Of a stretch of DNA of 64,000 nucleotides, positions 1 through 9,800 are shown piece after piece (within the stretch, counting starts at the first letter, position 1; every line of letters starts with the position of its first letter). The stretch comes from Leptobrachium leishanense (lineage: Eukaryota; Chordata; Amphibia; Anura; Megophryidae): NCBI GenBank assembly GCA_009667805.1, contig CM019066.1:4836001-4900000 (forward strand), in the 5' to 3' direction. Both the position numbers and the translations under genes were made by a program. Under the pieces are notes generated by a model. The model saw nothing but the letters and a program-made list of their open reading frames with translations. It did no database searches and was not told the DNA's origin.

Positions 1-55
1 TGTGGAAGAGTTCAGTGCTGGAGGTTTTGTGAATGCAGAAGAGGACATCCCCTAT

Positions 56-1778
56 CTATTCCTTTACTTCAGCATCAGGGGATTGATAGCTGCTGATCCA
101 GGACTGATTCATTTTTATAAATGTCAGCCGGTCTACAGAGTCGGTGGACAGATGCACTCTTTTGTCTGTGACAAAACCTCCAGCGGCACTGAACGTCCTT
201 TCGGAAAGCACGCTAGATGAAGGGCAATCTAGTAGCTGCATAGCATATTGGCTAAGTTCTGGCCAGTGATCCAATCTCAACACCCAGTAAGCCAGTGGAT
301 CATCTGCTGGAAAGGTATCCAGGTCTGCCCTTGCCCCTAGGTAGTCCTGCACCATATGGTGAAGACGCTGGCAATGGGTGCCTACATTTGACGTCCCTGG
401 GCGTCGAGGACTAAAAAATTTTAAAAATGCATCAGTCAAGCGGCCTTGGCCTTCACCGCTATTCCTCTGATCACCTGCAGCCTCAGAAGCACGTGTGTCA
501 GCACTTGGTAATCTAACAGTGCCTGGAAAGGTGTTACACAAGTTTCGCTTTAGAGCGTCCTCACGTTTTGTCATCCTGTGCTCCCTCTGTGCAGGCAAGA
601 TGAGCTCTGCAACTTTCCCCTTGTATTGTGGATCAAGAAGGGTTGCCAACCAGTAATGATCCCTCTCCTTGATAGCACGAATCCTGGGGTCCTTTAGCAG
701 GCTTTGCATCATTAGGGAGCCCATGCAGCGTAGGTTGGAGGTGGCATTAGCTGCCGAGTCTTCCTGGTCAATGAGGATGACCGTATCGTGCACTTCCTCC
801 TCCCAGCCACGCACAAGCCCTTCTGTTTCTGGGCACATAAAACCCTGCCTTGAGGAATCCCCACCTTCAATGCCCCCACTACTTAAATAGTCCTCCTCCT
901 CCTCATCCTCCTCCTGTCTGATCTGAGTAGGACCCGCTGGAATGCTGTCTGCGGAAAGACTGGGGCCTTGAGAGCTAGGGAAGGCCTCCTCTTCCTCCCG
1001 CTGCTCTGCCTCTAGAGCCACATCTATAATTCCCCGCAGAGTGTGCTCCAGCAGGAACACTAAAGGAATTGTGTCACTGATGCATGCACTGTCCCTGCTC
1101 ACCATCCTCGTTACTTCCTCAAATGGTGACAGTACAGTGCATGAATCCTTGATCATCAGCCACTGCGGGGGGGGACCAAGTTGACCTGAACCTGTCCTTG
1201 TGCCATACTCACACAGGTACTCGTTGATGGCCCTCTGCTTCTTGTGCAGACGCTGCAGCATTGCTAATGTCGAATTCCACCTGGTGGGCATGTCACAGAT
1301 CAGACGGTTTGTGGGAAGGTGGAATTCTCTTTGAATTTCTGCCAGGCGAACGCTTGCTGGGAATGACCGTCTGAAGTGGCTGCAGACTTTTCTGGCCTGG
1401 ATGAGAAGCTCTGGCAGCCCTGGGTACTTGGTTAGGAAACGCTGTACCACCAGATTTAGGACGTGTGCTAGCCATGGTACATGCGTCGATTTACCCTTGC
1501 GTAGGGCGGAGAGAAGGTTGCTGCCATTATCGCAGACGATCATTCCCAGCTCAAGCTGGCATGGTGTTAACCATCTCTGCACCTGCCCCTGCAGAGCTGA
1601 CAAAATTTCTGACCCGGTGTGGCTCCTGTCCCCTAAAAAAACCAGCTCAAGCACAGTATGGCATCTTTTTGCTTGAGCCATTGCGTAGACCCTGTCAGGC
1701 ATCGGTTTAACTGCCACTTCGCCAGAGACAGAGGAGGAGGAGGAAGAGGTGGTGGTGGTGGAACAGACAGACCTCACA
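56..1778 (-). pseudogene. hAT transposase copy 1: RNase H-like core and hATC dimerisation domain
   Basis: The frame runs from the central core ([40 protein letters not shown] with its DNGSN acidic motif, [15 protein letters not shown]) to the hATC domain ([40 protein letters not shown]) and ends [18 protein letters not shown]. An acidic Glu-rich insert lies between core and hATC. Compared with copy 2, a 2-bp deletion near 1778 breaks the link to the upstream frame. C-terminal to the break the frame is open over about 570 codons. The family resembles ZBED-type hAT transposases. Confidence 0.85.
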
Positions 1779-2563
1779 AGCAGCTTTCTGGAGGCGTGGT
1801 GGATGAACAAGCTCCAGCAGAGAGCCCCGTCTTGGATCCCTCCCAGCTGCAATCAGAGTTACCCAGTGTGCCGTGAAGGAAATGTAACGACCTTGTCCAT
1901 GCTTGCTGGACCACGTGTCTAAAGTGACATGCACCTTGCTGCTGACTGCCTTTCCCAATGACTGGATAACATTGTCTTCCACGTGCTGGTATAGTGCTGG
2001 AATGGCCTTGCGTGAAAAGTAATGGCATTTTGGAACCTGCCACTGTGGTACAGCGCATTCAGCAAATTCACGGAAGGGAGCAGAGTCCACCAGCTGGAAA
2101 GGCAGCAGCTGCAATGCGAGTAATTTTGCTAAGCTGGCATTTAGACGCTGTGCTTGGGGATGGTTGGGACTATATTTTTTCTGTTGCTGCAGCAGCTGCG
2201 GCAACGTAATCTGACTGCGTAAATCTTCAGCTACTGGGATGATGTCACATTGTGAGGAAGGACCTGCTGGTACATCCATTACTGTAGAATCATCCCTGTC
2301 GGTGGAGGTTGTAGGCAATTGCATGGCAGGACAGATGATGAGGAGGAGGACCTACGCAAAGTTTTGCCCCAACGGGATGTGTGGCACTTGTTCATATGTC
2401 GCCTCAAGCACGTGGTACCCAAGTGTCCGGTGTTTATCCCACGCTTCAGCCTCCTCTGACATAGATTACAAATAGCAACGGTGGGGTCTGCTGCACAGTT
2501 CTTAAAGAACTCCCAGACAGCAGAGTTCCTGCATGTGTTCTTTGAGACAACAGCGCTCTGCAC
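1779..2563 (-). pseudogene. hAT transposase copy 1: BED zinc finger and N-terminal core, frameshifted
   Basis: The N-terminal part reads [20 protein letters not shown] then LKRGINTGHLGTTCLRRHMNKCH, a C2H2-type BED finger (C-x2-C ... H-x4-H or C), followed in another frame by [20 protein letters not shown] and [20 protein letters not shown], the start of the catalytic core (the LDTWSS Asp is the usual first acidic residue). A deletion near 2331 relative to copy 2 causes the frame change between the two parts. Confidence 0.85.
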
Positions 2564-2612
2564 CGAACAGCTCTGACATGTGATGCCTTGGACTGGCTAG
2601 TGCTACGGTTGG

Positions 2613-3290
2613 TCACAGAGGATGTTGTGCCTCGTGTTTGCTGTGCCTCCTCCTACTCCCCTCCTCCTCACTTGATTCCTCAGTTCGATCTGGCACCCAG
2701 GTGGAGTCAGTGACCTCATCATCATCAATGTCATCTTCACCCCCTATCTCCTCGTCACTGGAGCCAACTTGGCAGTATGCTGCAGCTGCTGGGGCAACAT
2801 GAGTGCCAGTTATTTGTGTGTCATCACTGGCACCCCCTTCCTCTAGGTTGATTATACTCCCTTGCTCAACCTCAGAGATTGAATCAGAGCACTGTACTTG
2901 CTGCGCATCCTCAAGCAGCATGTCACTCTCATTGTAGTCAAACAAGTCAGCTGACTCCTCCGTGTGTGATAGCGAGGCTACAGCAGGAGTAGCTGTGGAC
3001 ATGGAGGCTGCATTAGATGCTTTGGAAACTGAGGTGGACTGTAAAGCACTAGAAGCCTGTCTGGCAGAGGACTCGGAGGATGAGGATGGCCTGGTTAGCC
3101 AATCCACTAAGTCCTCTGTATGTTGCTGCTGCTTAAGACGGCCAGCACCAGTTAGAAAGGACAAGCGTGCCCCTGCAGAGGATGCACCATGTCCACCACG
3201 ACCAGAGACACAGCCTCCCGACACAGGGGCTGCTTGCCCTCTTATCTGTGGCTGGGAGCGTCTGCCTGTCCTTTTTGTTCTTTCAGACAT
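2613..3290 (-). CDS. hAT copy 1 upstream ORF, Ser-rich and acidic, unknown function
   Basis: This 225-aa frame is intact: a basic N-terminus ([13 protein letters not shown]), a Ser-rich middle and a strongly acidic tail (SSDEEIGGEDDIDDDEVTDS, ESSEEEGSRRRHSKHE). It stops with TGA immediately before the BED-finger frame. In copy 2 the same junction reads CTATGACC, so the stop of this frame overlaps the ATG of the transposase frame. It may be an N-terminal extension of the transposase lost by a frame change in both copies, or a separate accessory ORF. No domain recognised. Confidence 0.55.
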   Translation of the reverse strand: MSERTKRTGRRSQPQIRGQAAPVSGGCVSGRGGHGASSAGARLSFLTGAGRLKQQQHTEDLVDWLTRPSSSSESSARQASSALQSTSVSKASNAASMSTATPAVASLSHTEESADLFDYNESDMLLEDAQQVQCSDSISEVEQGSIINLEEGGASDDTQITGTHVAPAAAAYCQVGSSDEEIGGEDDIDDDEVTDSTWVPDRTEESSEEEGSRRRHSKHEAQHPL

Positions 3291-3418
3291 GGTGAGTGAT
3301 ATATAGATTAATATATACAGAACTCTGATTCAACTCTGGTATAAAGATTTAAATAACTCTGATATAACTCAGTGAGACACATTGATAGCTGGCAGCCAGT
3401 GACAAGAGACAGATCACC

Positions 3419-4661
3419 TTAACCACTTGAATGCTAAGGACGCGCTCAGCGCGTCCTCAGCATTCCCGCTGGTATGCGGAGGACGCGCTGAGCGCGTCCT
3501 CGCATTGGGGTCAGCGTTCGCCGGGTTCCGGCCGATCGCTGGCCCCTCCGGTGCGGGCTGACATCCTGGATGTCAGCCCGGCATCCGGAGCAGTGGCCGC
3601 CATTATTATGTGTCATCGCGCCCCCGCGATGACACATAATTCAGGCGCCCCCCCCCGCATGTGCGGAGGAGGCGCCTGAAAGGGAGGGGGGGAGGTCCTT
3701 CGGACCTCTCTCCCTCCCGATCGGCGGCTCACAGGGGCTTAACCCAGGCATCATTGGAAGGGCACAGCCTGCCCTTCCAAATGATGCCTGGCATTAACCC
3801 CTGGGGAGCTGGATCGCAAATCGGCGCTGAAAAGCGCCGATTTGCGATCCTTCCCGGGAGCTGGCCGACATCTTGGATGTCGGCCAAGCTTCCGGGAACT
3901 CCCCCAGAGGACTGGCGTCATCGTGCGTAGCACGATGACGCCAGTCCTAGCATTAACCCCTAACTGCCACGAAGTGTGGAGATAGGGAGTTCCAATGAAC
4001 TCCCTATCTCCCGATCCGTGGCAGTTAGGGGTTAATTTTTGATATCGTTGGATCGGCCAGAGCATGGCCGTTCCAACGATACCAAACATGAAAGTAAATA
4101 AAATTGTAAAAAAAAAAAAAAAAGAAAAATAAAAAAAAAAAAAATTAAAAAAAAATTAAAAAAAAAAAAAATAAACACTTTTTTTTTTTTTTTTGTTTTG
4201 TTAATGCAGCAATATTGTTCCCATTTCAATTATAATGTGAACAATGATGCTGCATTAACGATTTTTGTATGCGGTGCGTTTGTTAAAAATGGTGTCATTT
4301 TCCCCAAAAAAAAATGTAACGAGACCCCATCTCTAATTTTTTTAACAAGCGCACCCCATACAAAATATAACCGCAATTGCTCGCATGTTAAAATGTGGAA
4401 AAAAACACTTTACACGCTGTAAATTATTGAAAATACATATTTTATTGCATTTTTTGTTATAATATACAAACATGACATAACGTATACATATAATAATGAC
4501 ATATTATGAATCTACCGAGTCTGACGGAAAGAACGATATATAATATGTCGATGTCATATACTAAAATAAGCCTTCAAAACAGGTTTAAACATGATGCGCA
4601 AAACAGGTAAAAAATGACCTCAGCACAGGGGCGGGAAAAGCCTCAGCAGCGAAAGGGTTAA
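3419..4661. mobile_element. TTAA-flanked piggyBac-like non-autonomous element, copy 1
   Basis: The element is bounded by TTAA on both sides (3419-3422 and 4658-4661). Ends are CCACTTGAATGCTAAGG and, reversed, CCCTTTCGCTGCTGAGG. The left half is a chain of perfect or near-perfect hairpins (about 3438-4085); the right half is A/T-rich with homopolymer runs at 4109-4193. No transposase is encoded. Removing the element restores the sequence atcaccTTAAttcacaaatg, a normal unit of the surrounding hAT tandem repeat, which proves insertion at TTAA. Confidence 0.88.
3438..4085. repeat. Array of tandem hairpins inside the TTAA element (copy 1)
   Basis: Successive inverted repeats lie at about 3438-3456 and 3480-3498 (each self-complementary around GGACGCGCTNAGCGCGTCC), 3555-3579, 3605-3640, 3642-3678, 3692-3708, 3743-3791, 3811-3850, 3862-3897, 3909-3947, 3953-4036 and 4041-4085. 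Stems are 8-20 bp, mostly perfect, with loops of 1-10 nt. Compositions differ, so these are not copies of one unit. The same chain occurs in copies 2 and 3. Confidence 0.9.
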
Positions 4662-5540
4662 TTCACAAATGTTTTAAATAAATTAGTGAGTCCCAAAATA
4701 CAGCGTGGTACTGTATGTATGACGAGACACAGATCACCTTAATTCACAAATGTTTTAAAGAAATTAGTGAGCCCCAAAATACAGCGTGGTACTGTATGTA
4801 TGACGAGACACAGATCACCTTAATTCCCAAGTGTTTTAAAGAAATTAGTGAGCCCCAAAATACAGTGTGGTACTGTTTGTATGACGAGACACAGATCACC
4901 TTAATTCCCAAGTGTTTTAAAGTAATTAGTGAGCCCCAAAATACAGCGTGGTACTGTTTGTATGACGAGACACAGAAGATCACCTTAATTCCCAAGTGTT
5001 TTAAGAAATTAGTGAGCCCCAAAATACAGCGTGGTACTTTTTGTATGACGAGACACAGATCACCTTAATTCCCAAGTGTTTTAAAGAAATTAGTGAGCTC
5101 CAAAAAAAATTGCTGGCTGTGTGACGAGACACAGAAGATCACCTAATTCCCAAGTGTTTTAAAGAAATTAGTGAGCCCCAAAATACAGCGTGGTACTTTT
5201 TGTATGACGAGACACAGATCACCTTAATTCCCAAGTGTTTTAAAGAAATTAGTGAGCCCCAAAAAAAACATTGCTGGCTGTGTGGACGAGACACAGAAGA
5301 TCACCTTAATTCCCAAGTGTTTTAAAGAAATTAGTGAGCCCCAAAATACAGCGTGGTACTTTTTGTATGACGAGACACAGATCACCTTAATTCACAAGTG
5401 TTTTAAAGAAATTAGTGAGCCCCAAAAAGATTTGCTGGCACAGTGACAAGACCCAGAAAATCACCTCAATTCACAAATATTTTAAATAAAGTTGTAAACC
5501 CCAAAATAACTTGCTGGCACAGTGACAAGACACACATCAC
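4662..5540. repeat. Tandem repeats in hAT copy 1, about 70-90 bp units
   Basis: About eleven units share the core ACAGATCACCTTAATTC, AAGTGTTTTAAAGAAATTAG and TGAGCCCCAAAATACAGCG. The block corresponds to 31040-32345 of copy 2, whose units share the plan but differ in sequence (TTGTAGAAATTTGTGACCCC). Short ORFs through it are by-products of the periodicity. Confidence 0.9.
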
Positions 5541-5989
5541 CTAAATTCCCTGATATTTGGTCGAAATGAGGCCCCCCCAGACCCCCCCCATTAGCGTGGC
5601 AGACCGGCAGTAACAACGCACACAACTATCTTCTTTGAAATCTCCTCTGAAATGCGTGCAGAATCGGCGCGTTGAAACCTTATATAGTGTGCTGCGGGAC
5701 TTAGCTCTGTGAGCCCATGATTGGGCAAAATTTGCCCAATCAGGACTCTGAGCGGTGATTGGCATAGTGTTCAACCAGTCTTGCACCAGACCTGTGGTCA
5801 GGTGCAAGGCTGTAGCCAATTACGAGCTTCAGGCAGTGGGAAAATGCATTGTGGTCCATTGTGGGCGAACACCCGGAAATGTTCGGGGTTTGCGATCTGC
5901 TCGAACAGGCTAAGTTCGGGTCGAACCCCGAACCGTCCGAACCCGAACAGCTCATCCCTAGTGAAAACTGCGTTGGTCTGACCCGAGTC

Positions 5990-6294
5990 TTAGGCTGCGG
6001 TCACACGAGTGCACTGACTACGTCCGTGTGACCACTCTTCCCTGCGTCCGTCTCAGTTTTGTGAGAGCTCGACGGGGAGGGCGTTTGCACTAGTTGCGCG
6101 CACCTCCCTGTCAAAAAGCTACAACGGACGTAGGACGGGGCTACAAAGCGCGATCCTCCATAGGAGGATCGTGCTATATAGCACTGACCACACTAGCTGC
6201 GCTCAGCGAGGTGGCCACACAGGCGTCAGAGTGGGAGGAACGTCCACTCTCACAGACATTCCTTCTACTCTCAGCTCGTGTGACGCTGGCCTTA
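5990..6294. mobile_element. Harbinger-type MITE with TTA duplication
   Basis: Terminal inverted repeats GGCTGCGGTCACACGAG (5993 onward) and, reversed from the right end, GGCCAGCGTCACACGAG are flanked by TTA at 5990-5992 and 6292-6294. A 3-bp TTA duplication is typical of PIF/Harbinger. An internal palindrome, ATCCTCCATAGGAGGAT, lies near 6152-6168. Related elements are at 17200-17521 and 36636-36909. Confidence 0.7.
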
Positions 6295-6739
6295 GGCTGC
6301 AAATCCAGTGAATCGGATTGAACTGCATATTCTTCAATCCCCTGTTGGAGAGGAATGTGCTCGTGCCACATACGACAGAATGATGGGCTCCTGATTGGCT
6401 GAAAAACTTCCTGGTCTTTGCTGAGTTCCTTACAGCTATCATAAATCCTATGGATATGCAGCTGCAGTACTTTAAAAATGAGGATTTTGTGTTCTATTGT
6501 AAATTTTATTGCTAAAAAAAAAGTGGGGTTAATTCCAAATCCTAAAATATTGGTTTCCAACCTTTATTGCCATTTTAATAATAAAGGACTGACTCTCTAG
6601 CTTTATGACTTTGCTTTTACATAGTGTATGATGAAGAAAAGAAACACGTTATCTGCTTGTTCATCGAGGATGATCTTAACCAGAAATCGCTGAGGTAAAG
6701 TATAACAATGCCTAACACGGCGCATAACGTGCTACTTAC
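6295..6739. other. ATP6V1C2 intron, nothing recognised
   Basis: I see no exon of subunit C, no coding frame worth calling and no clear repeat boundary in this stretch. Confidence 0.5.
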
Positions 6740-6833
6740 ATACTGTTGTTTCTTATCGGCAGCCAGTCTTATGAACTCGTCTTTTTCAGTCTGCATTTCC
6801 TTCTCATTGAAATAAAATTCACGCACGTTGAAC
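6740..6833 (-). CDS. ATP6V1C2: ATP6V1C2 exon, residues 242-273
   Basis: This 94-nt exon encodes (K)[19 protein letters not shown] then [12 protein letters not shown] and ends at phase 0. The acceptor is CTTTCAG|GTTC and the donor TAT|GTAAGT. It is the last exon seen; the region 1-6739 contains only transposon sequence and unassigned intron, so the following exon lies outside the window. Confidence 0.93.
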
Positions 6834-9800
6834 CTGAAAGTGTTTGAAGAACACGACATCACAAATCTCAAAGGCTGCACCCAAAACCATGTACCAAGTA
6901 AGGAAAACACAGCTCAAGACTACTGTGCGTAGAACAAGATGAATACCTATTACCTAGAAAATGTAACATATCCCATGCTACCGACCAGAGGCGCCTCTAG
7001 AGATAGTGAGGCCTTAGGCAAAGCTCAACTGTGAGGCCCCCATTATTGTGCAAAAATGCAGACATTAACCCCAAAAAACTATTATAAATGAAGGCTGAGA
7101 CTGCAGTGTTGGCAAAACGGTGTATTTAGATGTAGGAGTATATTTATGTTGAATAACAGCAGCTACATGAATGTGTACAGGCTGAAATGCCATACAAGTC
7201 ATATCAGGTGAAGCCCCCGTTTGAGTGAGGCCTTAGGCGACTGCCTAGTTTGCCTAATTACAGAGCCGCCTCTTGTACCGACTGCATCCTGATTCTCTGA
7301 GTATTTTCATATACTCGTCCTGAGTTTCTCAGCATGCTGAAGACGGGCAAGATGGAATTAATTACTTATTATTGCACACTTTCGGGAACCATCTAGAGGA
7401 GAAATACAGAGGCTCCATATGGTTGAACACTTCTTTGTAACTTGCTTTGTTTTCTAAGACTGCTGTTCAACTGTATCGGAAATAGAAACATTTCAGGTGA
7501 AATTGATACTGTTTTGTAGGTGACAACCAGGATCACCATCAGGACAGGAGGTGACAACCCAATAGGTTCATGTGGAATAGGCAGCTGCATAGGGCCACTG
7601 GGGCCCTAGCATCACTGGCATCCTCTCCTGAGTGACGATTCCTGCTGCTGAATGAGCCGTCGGGGGAATCACACTGAGGATGAAGTTCCAGTATTGGGCT
7701 TTCTGAGCCTGATTCTGCAGCGCCCCAGAAGACAGTCTGCTTCCTTTGCCCCCTATCAAGCTGCTTCCTTTGTGAAGCCAGTGGCACACTAGAAGAGGAG
7801 GATAAGCACTCGTCCAGCAGAGGTAAAGAAATGGGGTTACTCACACTTGCAAAAAGGATGAGTAGAAAATAAGACCACTCATACTTAGGGAAGGGGGAGG
7901 GCAGCTGACTCACACTGGAGATAGGTGGAGGAGATAATGGGACTATCCACACTGGGGAAGGGTGAAGAGAATGGGGATACATAGACTGGGGGGGAAATGG
8001 GGCCAAATGTTGTGAGAGAAGGGAGTGGGAATGAATAGGGCGATCCACTCTGGGACTCTTGTGTTGGAACCTGGGTGGTATGGAGACTCCTGTTTTGGGT
8101 ATGTAGACCTTTATCTTGGAGTCTGGAGGCATAGGGACCTCTGTCTTGTGGCCTCGGTTGTATGGAGACCACCGTTCTGGGTACCGTTCTGGGTACTGAG
8201 GGGCATGTGGATCTTCATCTTGGGGCCTGGGGTCATAAGGATCCCTGTCTTGTGGCATGGGAGGTATGGGGACCCATGTCCTTCTCCCATAAGTTGCACT
8301 AATAGCTTTTTTTAGCTTGGTCGGTTAAGTAAGTCTTCTGACACCGAAACACATGGGAAGAATCAGGACTAAATTATCAAAAAAATCTATAATGATAGAA
8401 AATAAACCTTACTTGTTTTCTCGCGCTTTGGATTTAAAATCCTCAATCACTTTCCTGAATAAGGTCACAGTAAATAATCCGCCTTCACCGTCCTCTGCTA
8501 TCATCCTGCAATGAGAGCACCAGTCACAATAAACAAGGGGCAAAAACAACGACCTGCCGACTCACAGCCGTATTAACTCTGATCATTCCCACGTAACAAT
8601 TTATAATGACCATATCTCCGGCTGTGAGAGGTCACAATACAACGATACACATCATCTGATAGAGTGTTAAAGCACCATGACCACTTAGACCTATTTCAGT
8701 GGTCATGGTAGCAAGATTCTGGTCTCTGAAGTCCGTGTCATTACAGGCAGCCGATTACATTCATGAAGGAGTGTGCTGGCAAGGGCCCTATGAGATATGA
8801 TGCCTACAGACCCATATAAGAGCAGTGCCTGGTGGTGGTTCCAGAGTCAGAGTTTGGGATATCTCATCAAGGCATAACATTTGTTATCTGATACATCTGT
8901 CACTTGATGAGCTATCGCACAAAGTGAACTTGGGTGGTCCAAATAAAGATTGATGCGAAGTAGCAATAAAGAACCTTTTACACTTACTTGGTTGACCGGG
9001 GCACAACCATGTCTGACAGGGATTCATATGTCTTTTGCCAGGCACCATAACTGACCCTTCACGAGAAAAAAAACCAATATATTTAATGGCATAATAATAC
9101 GTATCTATGTGCAGCTCTATTACCATAAACTCAGGAATAATTATAGCAAAATATAGCAAGATCACAAGTGACAACGTTTCGGCTGAAGCGTAACTTTTTA
9201 TCAAGCACCAAACCTTGATGAAGGCTGGCGTTTCGGCTTAGTCGTTGCCTCTTGCTATCTGAATAAATTGCCACCGAGTGACCTGAGTGCTGTTCACACT
9301 GGAGTCCATAGGTACTTGTCCTTCATTTCGTGTTAAAGGGATATGCATGTCTAGAATTTTTTTCACTTTCTACCAATAGAAAAACTAGAATAAATACAAG
9401 TTTTAAGAATATGTAATAAAAAGTATTTTCTTGCTTTAAACATTGTCATTTCATCTTCTCTGGCCGCGCCCCTCAGCTAGGGGTGTTTCTTCAGCTCCCA
9501 CTTCCTGTATATTCCCCGCCTCCTCCCCGCCCACCCATCATGAACTAGTACAAGCTGTGCACGTGAAACCCTGTGCTCGCCCAGGACCTCAGACTGGGGA
9601 AACTGAGGAACTGAATATTGGCATCTCGGCAACTGTGAAAGCTACACTTACTCACCCGTTGACTCACTCACACACTCACACGCTGACTCGCTCATTCACT
9701 CATTCATTCACCCACTGACTCGCTAACTCACTCATCTGTTGACTCTCTCACTCGCCCACTGACACGCTTACACACTCAACCACTGACTCGATCCCTCACT

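Larger units (their letters stand above)
1..5960 (-). mobile_element. hAT element copy 1 (left end outside window), carrying a nested piggyBac-like insertion
   Basis: This element holds a BED/hATC transposase reading leftward, then the tandem repeat block at 4662-5540, and ends at 5960 with CTCATCCCTA, the same terminus as the complete copy at 25111-32780. The first 50 bases match the subterminal repeats of that copy (around 27600), so the other end lies to the left of the window. The flank after the end is gtgaaaac, the expected place of an 8-bp duplication. A TTAA element (3419-4661) interrupts it. Confidence 0.9.

Noticed and set aside
4032..4229. Very hydrophobic Phe-rich small ORF (also in copy 3 at 49862-50338)
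   Set aside because: It is a translation of poly-A/T tracts in the TTAA element.
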